A stretch of DNA of 17,534 bases from JACQHC01 sp035559715. GTDB lineage: Bacteria; Gemmatimonadota; Gemmatimonadetes; Gemmatimonadales; GWC2-71-9. The DNA is taken from positions 1 through 17,534 of the forward strand of contig DATMAW010000079.1 of NCBI GenBank assembly GCA_035559715.1, read 5' to 3'. The notes under the pieces were generated by a model. The model was given only the letters and a program-made list of their open reading frames with translations. It did not search any database and was not told the DNA's origin. A program made the translations under genes and the position numbers. Numbering within the stretch: position 1 is the stretch's first letter; every line of letters starts with the position of its first letter. This document shows positions 6,890 to 14,335 of this stretch, piece by piece.

Positions 6890-7651
6890 CTAGTGCTTCA
6901 GGAAGCGCTCGACCGACTTGCGGAAGTCCGGCGTGGTTCGCGCGATCGCGTTGACCCGCGCCCCCAGCCGGATGGCTTCGGAGAAGTCCATCCGGTCAAT
7001 CGCGTAGAGCTGCCGCTTGGTCAGTGCCAGCGCCGTGGCGCTCGCGGCGACAAGATTGCGCAGCAGGTCTGTCACCGCATCCTCGAAGGACTCGGCCGGC
7101 GCCACCCGGGCCACGAGACCGAGCTGCATCGCTTCCGTGGCGTTCAGCGTGCGTCCGCCGGCCACGAGATCGAATGCCACCTTCTCTCCCACGGCGCGGC
7201 GTAGCATCGCCAACACCATGGCCGGCACGAACCCGCGCTGTACTTCGGGATACCCGAACGTGGCGTCCGCGTGAGCGATCGCAATGTCGCAGGCGGTGAC
7301 GAGCCCTGCCCCCCCCGCGAGTGCCCTCCCCCGCACGACCGCGACGACCGGCTTGGGCAGGGCGCGCATGCGGACGAACACCTCTCCCAATCGTAGTGCC
7401 GCGGCCTCGTTTTCCTCGGCGGGACGGTCGGCGGAGGCCAGTAGCTCCGCGAGATCCGCTCCGGCGCAGAAGTCCGTCCCCGCCCCGGTCACGGCGACCA
7501 CGCGGACGTCCGCCTGCAGATCCGCCTCCTCCAGCGCCGACAGCAGCGCGTCAATCATCGCGCCGTTCAGAGCGTTCTTGCGCTCGGCCCGGTTGAGCGT
7601 GAGGTGCATGACGCCGCTTTCAACGCGGGACAACAGCGGCTCAGCGGACAC
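6890..7651 (-). CDS. Enoyl-CoA hydratase/isomerase family protein
   Basis: This 253-residue crotonase-fold enzyme would act on an enoyl-CoA or methylglutaconyl-type CoA ester. Oxyanion-hole motifs are FCAGADLAE (residues about 61-69) and LAGGAGLVTACDIAIA (about 111-126). Of the two catalytic Glu of rat enoyl-CoA hydratase, the second is kept (Glu136 in FGYPEV), while the first (GGGCELAM) is replaced by Gly (GGAGLV). This Gly-Leu-Val pattern is what I recall from LiuC-type 3-methylglutaconyl-CoA hydratases and from one-Glu isomerases, so a plain beta-oxidation hydratase is less likely. I chose the GTG at 7651 (GGGG seven bases upstream) because the longer reading from 7717 is low-complexity Arg/Cys. 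It overlaps the AtuA-like gene by 11 bases and ends the acyl-CoA gene run. Its tie to the carboxylase gene suggests hydration of the carboxylated enoyl-CoA. Confidence 0.9.
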   Translation of the reverse strand: MSAEPLLSRVESGVMHLTLNRAERKNALNGAMIDALLSALEEADLQADVRVVAVTGAGTDFCAGADLAELLASADRPAEENEAAALRLGEVFVRMRALPKPVVAVVRGRALAGGAGLVTACDIAIAHADATFGYPEVQRGFVPAMVLAMLRRAVGEKVAFDLVAGGRTLNATEAMQLGLVARVAPAESFEDAVTDLLRNLVAASATALALTKRQLYAIDRMDFSEAIRLGARVNAIARTTPDFRKSVERFLKH

Positions 7652-7979
7652 GGAGCGACCCCGGCACCGCAATCTCCATGCGCAGCAACGCGGTGGAAAA
7701 CACCTTCCCCTGCGCATCCGTCTTGAGGGAGATGGTTCCCCCTCCCCCCAGGGCTCCGTGCAACAGGAAGTTGAGGGCGTGCAGATTGGGAAGTTCGAAC
7801 CGCTCCACGTTCCCGCGGATCACCTTGCGAAAATGCCGCTTCACCCGCGCGGCCGTCACTTCCTTCACGAGGATGGGATAATACTCCGGCCGCAACGCGA
7901 TTAGCCCCACGTTAGCCGTGTCACCCTTGTCGCCGGAACGCGCGTGGGCGAGGCGGAGCAGCTGGACGGTTCGTCTCAT
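7641..7979 (-). CDS. AtuA-like C-terminal (ferredoxin-fold type) domain protein
   Basis: This small 112-residue protein matches the domain that follows DUF1446 in long AtuA proteins. Markers are LAHARSGDKGDTANVGLIA near the start, ELPNLHALNF in the middle, and LHGALGGGGTISLKTDAQGK near the end. Its biochemical role is unknown. The ATG at 7979 overlaps the stop of the preceding AtuA gene as ATGA, so the two domains are made in step as separate chains and probably form one complex. The longer reading from 8036 lacks support. It overlaps the hydratase gene downstream by 11 bases. Confidence 0.9.
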   Translation of the reverse strand: MRRTVQLLRLAHARSGDKGDTANVGLIALRPEYYPILVKEVTAARVKRHFRKVIRGNVERFELPNLHALNFLLHGALGGGGTISLKTDAQGKVFSTALLRMEIAVPGSLRVR

Positions 7980-9331
7980 GCCTCCACGATCTCCGTGCTC
8001 GGCTTCACTTCGCTCTTGGGAATCAGCGCCGGCCAATATGCCACGATTTCCTCGACCTTGGGCCGCCCTCCGGCGAAACCGGTCACGCTCGGCGGGCCGT
8101 TCAGGATTAGAGGGGCGATCTCACGGGTGAACCGCTCTACAGGCGCCCGCTCGCGTGCCCGTACGCCGACCCGTAGTTGAACCTCCGCGAGATCGGGCCC
8201 CGGCGGCGGCGCCAGTGGTCCGTGTGTCGCGTTGGCGCCGACAAACTCGGTGAGAATCTCCTCGAAGTCCAACCCCAACGCGCCAAGCCGCGCCCGCAAG
8301 ACCTGATCGGCGCGGCGCGCCTTGGCAAGCGCGTCCGGCCACGCGTACACCAGCGTGCCGACCGCCTTGAAACCGTACGCGTAGGCCGCGGAGACCTTGA
8401 GGGAATCGGTCGCGGGCCGGCCGCGAACGCCGGACACCTCGACGCGGTTCCGCCCGGCCTGCTTGAGATTGATGGTCGTGAAGTCCGCAACGCAGTCCGG
8501 CGTGATGTAGGCCCGGGGGTCGCCCATCTCGTACAGCAATTGCTCGGTCACCGTGGCCACCGACACGAGGCCGCCGGTGCCGGGGTGCTTGGTTACGGCG
8601 AACGTCCCGTCATCGCGCGCCTCGATGATGGGGTAGCCGGGGTCCTCCAGCGGGATGCGCCGCCAATTCACCAGGCAATTGCCGCCCGAGCACTGCGCGC
8701 CACATTCGATAATGTGCCCGGCGACTGTTCCCGCGGCGAGCCGGTCCCAGGCGGTTTCCGGCCAGCCGAACTCGTGGATCATGGGTGCGAGCGTGAGTCC
8801 CGTGTCCGTCACGCGCCCAGTGACGACGACGTCCGCCCCATGGCGCAGCGCCTCGACGATCGGCCGGGCGCCGAGGTACGCGTTGGCGCTCTGCACCCGG
8901 GGCCGCACATCGGCGATCGGCTGGCCCGTATCCAGGTTCGCGAGCGCGTGACCTGCGCCGATCAATTCATCCAGCCGCGGGAGCAAGTCGTCGCCGGTCA
9001 CCACGCCAACCCTCACGCGGCCGCCCAGGCCAAGCCGTTGGGCCACGGCGAGCACCGCCGCCGCACAGCCGTGCGGGTTCACGCCGCCCGCATTGGCGAT
9101 GACCTTGATGCGGCGCTCCACCAGTTGGGGAAGCAAACGCTCCATGGCGTTCACGAAATCCGTGGCGTATCCCAGCGCGGGATTCCTGGCGCGTTGCTTT
9201 TGGAGAATGGACATGGTGACTTCGGCCAGGTAGTCCATCACCAGGTAGTCAATGGGCCCGCCCTCCACCTGGCGTACCGGTGCCTCGAGCCAGTCGCCCC
9301 AGAAGCCTTGGCCGGCGGCGATTCGCACCAC
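7976..9331 (-). CDS. AtuA family protein (DUF1446, acyclic terpene utilisation type)
   Basis: This 451-residue protein belongs to the AtuA/DUF1446 family, named for the Pseudomonas atu cluster for citronellol and geraniol breakdown. The reaction is not known. Family features visible are an N-terminal AAGQGFWGDW stretch, DYLVMDYLAEVTMS, IANAGGVNPHGC (about 79-89), VTGRVTDTGLTLAP, CGAQCSGGN and a Gly-rich HPGTGG. Two GTG codons at 9331 and 9328 are both possible starts, just downstream of the protease stop at 9346; GAGGCGAG lies upstream. The upstream in-frame extension is unlike the family. Length agrees with the DUF1446 part alone; the C-terminal domain is encoded by the next gene with a four-base overlap. 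With the carboxylase subunit and hydratase around it, a part in branched acyl-CoA or isoprenoid acid catabolism is the best inference. Confidence 0.92.
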   Translation of the reverse strand: MVRIAAGQGFWGDWLEAPVRQVEGGPIDYLVMDYLAEVTMSILQKQRARNPALGYATDFVNAMERLLPQLVERRIKVIANAGGVNPHGCAAAVLAVAQRLGLGGRVRVGVVTGDDLLPRLDELIGAGHALANLDTGQPIADVRPRVQSANAYLGARPIVEALRHGADVVVTGRVTDTGLTLAPMIHEFGWPETAWDRLAAGTVAGHIIECGAQCSGGNCLVNWRRIPLEDPGYPIIEARDDGTFAVTKHPGTGGLVSVATVTEQLLYEMGDPRAYITPDCVADFTTINLKQAGRNRVEVSGVRGRPATDSLKVSAAYAYGFKAVGTLVYAWPDALAKARRADQVLRARLGALGLDFEEILTEFVGANATHGPLAPPPGPDLAEVQLRVGVRARERAPVERFTREIAPLILNGPPSVTGFAGGRPKVEEIVAYWPALIPKSEVKPSTEIVEA

Positions 9332-9345
9332 GCGGCTGTCTCGCC

Positions 9346-12216
9346 TCACTGCTCGCGCCCGAGGGGTCCCTGTTTGGTGGAGGGGGGGGCGGATGGCAGC
9401 GACGCGGTGACCCGCACCAACGGATCGTAGCCCGGCATCACCGGCACGTCCGGCGGAAGGATGGGCCATGCCAGAGCCGCTGAGGCTCCGGGACCGATCT
9501 GCACGGCCTCATCCGTGCGCTCGAGAAGCGCCAGCCTCCACGGCTCGGCGGCGACGAGCGAGAGCGTCACGTCGGCTTGCCACCGGCCCAACGCACGTTC
9601 ACGGGCAAACGCGGGGAACAGCTCCACCGACAGCGTGCGCCCGGCGTGCGAGGAATCCAGCGCGAGCGTCACGCCCCCCACGGCGTGATTGAGCGGGTCG
9701 TCGGCGATCGGCCGGCCCTGATCGAAGAGCGTGACGCCGAAGTCCGTGATCTCGTTCCACATTGCGGGGTCCAGGCTCACCTGGACTACGAGTTCTCGCG
9801 CCCACGCGGGAATCTCCACGTTGAGGGTCTCGGGGTCGGCCCGCTGCCCCGTCACCCGAGCCAGCTTGGTCAGTCCCGCAATCTCCGCCGTGACGATTGG
9901 CTCCTGAGTTTCGTGGGTGCGATTCCGGAGCTCCACGCCGCGCGCTGCGGAAATGGTCTCGATCGCCACGCCTGGGAGTGCGGCGCGGAATCGGTAGCGC
10001 GCCTCGCTGGCCGGTGGCGCCACGACCACGGCTTCGTAGACTCCCGGCACCAGCGCGTCCGCCGCAACATCCAGTCGCGCCAGGGCGGGGCCTGCGGATG
10101 TTTCGTCGAGACGGGCTTCGATGCGGCCGCCGCGCCGATACGGCTGGCCACCTGGCTCGAAGAGATAGAGCGTGGCGCCGGCTTCGTCCTCGGTTTGCAC
10201 TTCCACGCGCAGGCCACCGGCATCGGCCGGGACGGCAAGGAAGAACCGCGCCACGGCTCCGGGCTCGAGGGCTCCAGCCGTATCAATGGGCTGGTCCAGC
10301 GGCAGCGGTACCACGATCGTGTTCGTGAGACCGAAGAACGGCCCCGCGGCCGGGTCGGACGCCGAGCGAGCCCACACCGTGCCCACGTAGAGCCCGGGCC
10401 GTTGCAGCGCGCGCGCGTCGTACGTCACGGGAATGCTCGCCGGATCACCGCTCAGCTCGATCCCTGCCGGGGCGCGAAGCCACGGCGCGTCGGACGCCAG
10501 GAGCAACCGCGCGGCTGCCTGGCCAGCGACGGGCGTGACCGAGAATCGCTGGATCGTGTCGCCGGAACCAGCCAGCCCGGAGCGTCGCATCGCCGCGGAT
10601 GCGCGTGAGGTGTTCCCCCCGTCCGGCAACGCCCGCACGACGAATCGGCCAGCTTGATGCCCCGCGCGCAGCCAATTGTAGGCTCGCACGAGATCAGGGA
10701 TGCCGGCGCCCATGTCCAGGACGCTGGCGCCGGGTACCGTGGTCGCGGTGGCGGTAAGCGACTGCTTCAGCTCGCTGGCGGGCACGCGACGCCCGGCCTG
10801 CCTCATGGCCGACTGGAGAATCGCGATCGCGCCGGCGACCTGTGGGGCGGCCATGCTTGTGCCGGCCGAGACTTCTTCTCCGGTGTGCCACAGCGGGACG
10901 TTGGAGTACGCCACTCCCGGAGCGCACAGGTCCGGCTTGGCGACTTCCCCGCCGCGCGCGCTCCACCACCCGATGACGTCGGACGCCGTCGGAAGTTCCG
11001 GGTCCGGCGGTCTGGCGAACACGCCGGGGAGCAACGCGCACACGGCGATGGCGTGGTCGGCTGATGCCGGAAACCCTACGCTCGAGATGCCTGGTCCCAC
11101 GTTCCCCGCGCTCACCACGACCGGGATATCCGGGTGCGCCAGGGCGAATTCGTTCACCATGGAGTCAATCGCCGCCCCGCCTTCGATCTCGTTACCGACG
11201 CCGTAGCTCAGGTTGATCACCAGCGGCGAGCGGCGGCGCGCGGCGAACTCCGCCGCGTACTCCAGCGCGCGGGCCATACTTCCCGTGACGGAGATCTTGC
11301 CCCGTCCATTGTCGGCGATCTTGAGCGCAAGCACTTGCGCGCCGGGCGCCACCCCATCGAACCCGTTCACGCCGAAGAGGTCGTGCCCCGCGGCGATGCC
11401 CGCCACGTGCGTGCCGTGGCCCGAGTTGTCGAAGAACAGGTCGAGCACCGGTTGGCCGTCCGCTTCTTCAATCTTGGCGGCGATGGTCACCGGCGCGCGG
11501 CCGAACGCCAGGGTCTCGCCACCGGCGGCGAAATCGTGAATCGCGTTTTCGTCCGCGAGCGAGCCGTCGCCGTCGCTGTCCGCCGTCAGCACCCAACCGT
11601 CGCTCGCGCGGGCGACAATGAGCGGAAGCACGTCGTCCTGGTCGCCATCGCCGTTCACGTCGGCTGCCGCGCCGCGACCAAGGGGCCGCTCGCGTAGCAC
11701 GCCGCCGTAGAGCGGCGGCCCGGCAAGCCGCGTCACGCGCCCCACGCCCGTCAGCAGCTGCCCGCCGATCCGCACAGAGCCGTCGGGGCTCGCCTGAACG
11801 AGCGCCAGCGGAATGCGCCCTTCGCCGGAGAAGTCCCGAACGTCAACGAGCTTTCGTTCGCCGCTGGCTGTCTTCGCCAGCCCCGGCACGCCGGGATCAA
11901 CGCCGCCGTCGAGCACGGCGATGATCACGCCGCGGCCATCGTAGTTCGGGAAGGTCCTGAGGAACGCGTCGATGCCGAGGGACCGGAGCGGCATGAGACC
12001 GGCGATACGGGCCAGTTGCGGCGGAATCGCGGGGCGACGGGTTGACCGAGGCAGCGGCGTGGGATGCGCAGACATTCTGCCCGCGTCCGCGCCAACGTTC
12101 GCCACCGACGCCGGCGCGTCCACCGGCGGCACGGCGACCGGAGCGGGACGTGCCCCTCCGCAGGCGGCGACGACGGCGGCGAGGCTGGGGATCCATGCCC
12201 CTCGACGTGTCATCAT
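9346..12216 (-). CDS. Subtilase (S8) lipoprotein, tripeptidyl-peptidase II-like
   Basis: This 956-residue exported protease has a lipoprotein signal with lipobox Cys19 (SLAAVVAAC), so it is likely tethered to a membrane in the periplasm or on the surface. The subtilase triad is intact: Asp103 (IAVLDGGVDPG), His267 (SGHGTHVAG) and Ser454 (SAGTSMAAP), with oxyanion Asn372 (SAGN). NYDGRGVIIAVLDGGVDPG followed by a long Asp-His insertion (about 160 residues) is the tripeptidyl-peptidase II build. That insertion holds two EF-hand-like Asp-rich loops, DVNGDGDQDD (186-195) and DSDGDGSLADE (213-223), probable calcium sites. The remaining 450 residues are beta-rich, with no family that I can name. The ATG at 12216 overlaps the carboxyltransferase stop as ATGA, so it is translationally coupled to a cytoplasmic CoA enzyme. 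A much longer open frame upstream is only a shadow of the carboxyltransferase gene. Confidence 0.93.
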   Translation of the reverse strand: MMTRRGAWIPSLAAVVAACGGARPAPVAVPPVDAPASVANVGADAGRMSAHPTPLPRSTRRPAIPPQLARIAGLMPLRSLGIDAFLRTFPNYDGRGVIIAVLDGGVDPGVPGLAKTASGERKLVDVRDFSGEGRIPLALVQASPDGSVRIGGQLLTGVGRVTRLAGPPLYGGVLRERPLGRGAAADVNGDGDQDDVLPLIVARASDGWVLTADSDGDGSLADENAIHDFAAGGETLAFGRAPVTIAAKIEEADGQPVLDLFFDNSGHGTHVAGIAAGHDLFGVNGFDGVAPGAQVLALKIADNGRGKISVTGSMARALEYAAEFAARRRSPLVINLSYGVGNEIEGGAAIDSMVNEFALAHPDIPVVVSAGNVGPGISSVGFPASADHAIAVCALLPGVFARPPDPELPTASDVIGWWSARGGEVAKPDLCAPGVAYSNVPLWHTGEEVSAGTSMAAPQVAGAIAILQSAMRQAGRRVPASELKQSLTATATTVPGASVLDMGAGIPDLVRAYNWLRAGHQAGRFVVRALPDGGNTSRASAAMRRSGLAGSGDTIQRFSVTPVAGQAAARLLLASDAPWLRAPAGIELSGDPASIPVTYDARALQRPGLYVGTVWARSASDPAAGPFFGLTNTIVVPLPLDQPIDTAGALEPGAVARFFLAVPADAGGLRVEVQTEDEAGATLYLFEPGGQPYRRGGRIEARLDETSAGPALARLDVAADALVPGVYEAVVVAPPASEARYRFRAALPGVAIETISAARGVELRNRTHETQEPIVTAEIAGLTKLARVTGQRADPETLNVEIPAWARELVVQVSLDPAMWNEITDFGVTLFDQGRPIADDPLNHAVGGVTLALDSSHAGRTLSVELFPAFARERALGRWQADVTLSLVAAEPWRLALLERTDEAVQIGPGASAALAWPILPPDVPVMPGYDPLVRVTASLPSAPPSTKQGPLGREQ

Positions 12217-13811
12217 GGATCGTCTCGCCGCGGCACGTCCAGGAGCGGTAGGACGAACGGTCCGATGTGGGGGCCACGAAACCGCGTGACCACTCGGAGG
12301 ATGTGTACGAGCGTATCGCGGACGTCTTCCGGCGGCAGGATGGCGTCCACGAACCCGCGTGCTGCCGCGTAGCGAGCGTCGAGTTGGTGCTCGTAGTCCT
12401 GCCGCATCTTCTCCACCTGATCGGCGACCTCGGGATCCGCGGCGCGGTTCCCGAAGACCGCCTGCACGGCCGAGTCGCCCTCCATCACGCCCATCCGGCC
12501 CGTGGGCAACGAGAACATGAAGTCGGGGTCGAAGCCCTGCCCGGCCATCGCGTAGTAGCCCGCCCCCGAGGCGTGGTTCACGGTCAGGACGATCTTGGGA
12601 ACGAGGGCCGTGGCCATGGCTTCGACGAAGCGCGCGCCGGCCCGGATGATTCCGGAGTGCTCCGCTTCGGGGCCCACCATGAAACCGCTCACGTCCTGGA
12701 CGAAGAGCAGCGGGATCCCTTCGCGGTTTGCCGTCTCGATGAAGTACGCCGTCTTCTCGGCGCTCTCGGTGTAAACGATCCCGCCCGCGCGCGGTCGTTC
12801 GCCCGCGCGTCCCCTGATCATGCCCCGCTGATTGGCGATCACCGCGACCGCCAGACCGCCTATGGCGCCGTGTCCGCAGATCATCTCCCGGGCGATGTCC
12901 GGTTGAAATTCGTCCAGCTTCCCGTCGTCGAGCAGGCACTCGAGGACGCGGCGCATGTCGTACGCCATGCGATGGTCGCCGGGGAGGATATCGTACAGCT
13001 CGGTGGGATTCCGCCCGGGGCGTGCGGCGGGTTGGAGCGCCTTCGCGGGGGTGAGATCCGGCAGCCGGTGGACGTAGGCGCGTACCTGTTCGATGCAGGC
13101 CGCGTCGTTCGGCGCTCGATAGTGCGCCACGCCGCTCACCTGCGTATGCATCGTGGCGCCGCCGAGTTCCTCGGATTCCACCACCTGTCCCGTGGCGCCG
13201 CGCACGAGGTTCGGCCCGCCCAGCCCCATGAACGACGTGCCTTCCACCATGAAGATCACGTCGGACAGGGCGGGCAGGTACGCCCCGCCCGCAACGCAGG
13301 GGCCCATGACGGCGCTGATCTGCGGCACGCGGAGATAGCGCCGCATGAGCGAGTTGTAATAGAAGATCCGGGCCGCGCCGTACTGGCCGGGAAACACGCC
13401 GCCCTGGTAGGGGAGATTCACGCCGGCGGAGTCCACGAGATAGATGATCGGGATGCGCTGGCGCATCGCGACTTCCTGCGCGCGTAGCATCTTCATGATC
13501 GTTTCCGGCCACCAGGATCCGGCCTTGACCGTCGCGTCGTTGGCGACGATCACGACGTCACGGCCCGCCACGACTCCCACGCCGGTGATCACGCCGGCCC
13601 CGGGTGCCTGGCCATCGTAGCGATCCCACGCCACGAGCAGCCCCAGCTCGATCCAGAGCGCTCCGGGATCGAGTAACCGCTCCACACGCTCACGCGCGGT
13701 GAGCTTCCCCTGTTCGTGCTGGCGTTGCACCCGCTCCGGCCCGCCGCCCTGACGCAGGCGGTCGGCCAGGCGGCGGTACTCTTCGGTGAGGGCGCGGAGG
13801 CGGCTGGTCAC
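12213..13811 (-). CDS. Acyl-CoA carboxylase carboxyltransferase (beta) subunit
   Basis: This 532-residue crotonase-like carboxyltransferase moves CO2 from carboxybiotin to an acyl-CoA. The N-terminal half has KLTARERVERLLDPG, DSAGVNLPYQ and the first oxyanion motif GPCVAGGAYLPALSD (Gly-Gly around 175-176). The C-terminal half has QDVSGFMVG and the second oxyanion motif SGAGYYAMAG (about 415-423). The C-terminal half resembles methylcrotonyl/geranyl-CoA carboxylase beta more than PccB, judged by QD-GFMVG and the GAGYY loop, but substrate is not settled by eye. No biotin carboxylase or BCCP gene is in the window, so the alpha partner lies elsewhere. I chose GTG 13811, which overlaps the preceding stop as GTGA; GTG 13832 (seven residues longer) is the alternative. 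Neither has a clear ribosome site, which fits coupling. It overlaps the protease gene by four bases. Confidence 0.93.
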   Translation of the reverse strand: MTSRLRALTEEYRRLADRLRQGGGPERVQRQHEQGKLTARERVERLLDPGALWIELGLLVAWDRYDGQAPGAGVITGVGVVAGRDVVIVANDATVKAGSWWPETIMKMLRAQEVAMRQRIPIIYLVDSAGVNLPYQGGVFPGQYGAARIFYYNSLMRRYLRVPQISAVMGPCVAGGAYLPALSDVIFMVEGTSFMGLGGPNLVRGATGQVVESEELGGATMHTQVSGVAHYRAPNDAACIEQVRAYVHRLPDLTPAKALQPAARPGRNPTELYDILPGDHRMAYDMRRVLECLLDDGKLDEFQPDIAREMICGHGAIGGLAVAVIANQRGMIRGRAGERPRAGGIVYTESAEKTAYFIETANREGIPLLFVQDVSGFMVGPEAEHSGIIRAGARFVEAMATALVPKIVLTVNHASGAGYYAMAGQGFDPDFMFSLPTGRMGVMEGDSAVQAVFGNRAADPEVADQVEKMRQDYEHQLDARYAAARGFVDAILPPEDVRDTLVHILRVVTRFRGPHIGPFVLPLLDVPRRDDP

Positions 13812-14281
13812 TCGGGCCGGGATGCTGCCCACTGTTGAATGAAGGAAACGATCTCGCCCGTGGCGGCGCCGGGCCCGAACAGCTTCGCCACGCCCTGGCG
13901 TTCGAGATCGTCCATGTCTTCCCGGGGAATGATACCCCCGCCGATGAGCAGGACGTCGTCGCGCCCGGCTTCATGCAACAGCTTCCGCACACGCGGGAAC
14001 AATGTCATGTGCGCTCCCGACAGAATCGACAGGCCGACCACGTCAACGTCCTCCTGCACCGCGGCGGCGACGATCATCTCCGGTGTCTGGTGCAGGCCGG
14101 TGTAGATGACCTCCATCCCGGCGTCACGCAGCGCGGCGGCGACCACCTTGGCGCCGCGATCGTGGCCATCGAGCCCCGGCTTTGCGATGAGCACACGCAC
14201 GGGCCGCCGCGAGGCAGGCGCGGGTGGCTGGGTGGCCGCTGGCTTGGCGCTGCGCTTGGATTTCGGCTTGGTACGTGGCAC
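13808..14281 (-). CDS. B12-binding small subunit of a split acyl-CoA mutase
   Basis: This 157-residue protein is the cobalamin-binding domain of an adenosylcobalamin-dependent mutase. A basic, Ala/Pro-rich leader (1-25) precedes the Rossmann-like fold. The base-off/His-on signature DxHxxG is present as Asp38, His40, Gly43 (GLDGHDRG), and the usual later motifs SILSGAHM and LIGGGIIP follow. It partners the large subunit encoded at 15543-17183. The two genes would be adjacent but for the eRF1-like gene between them, 54 bases from its stop. The start is a GTG at 14281 with only weak GGA seven bases upstream. The organisation (separate large and small chains) is shared by isobutyryl-CoA mutases and by some methylmalonyl-CoA mutases, so this subunit alone does not tell the substrate. 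Confidence 0.94.
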   Translation of the reverse strand: MPRTKPKSKRSAKPAATQPPAPASRRPVRVLIAKPGLDGHDRGAKVVAAALRDAGMEVIYTGLHQTPEMIVAAAVQEDVDVVGLSILSGAHMTLFPRVRKLLHEAGRDDVLLIGGGIIPREDMDDLERQGVAKLFGPGAATGEIVSFIQQWAASRPE

Positions 14282-14335
14282 GTTGTTGTCCGGCTCGTGT
14301 GCGTTCAGGGTGCGCGACTCCGGGCCCAGGTCGGG

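Noticed and set aside
6816..6890. An intact tRNA gene in the gap before the S9 peptidase
   Set aside because: No anticodon stem-loop of a Leu tRNA, no T-arm consensus and no matching 3' acceptor strand could be found; kept only as a fragment.
6830..6890. A rho-independent terminator after the hydratase gene
   Set aside because: The minus strand after the stop shows no GC-rich hairpin followed by a T-run; GCGGCCGC is a short palindrome without a T-tract.
8177..9430. Plus-strand open frame of 417 codons opposite the AtuA gene
   Set aside because: Shadow frame of a GC-rich gene with the same His/Arg/Asp bias; no ribosome site or recognisable domain. The long frames at 9577-10608, 12267-13487 and 14384-15811 are rejected for the same reason.
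12217..13512. Upstream extension of the subtilase frame to make a 1388-residue protein
   Set aside because: The extension lies wholly within the carboxyltransferase gene in another frame and has shadow composition; the lipobox signal begins at 12216.
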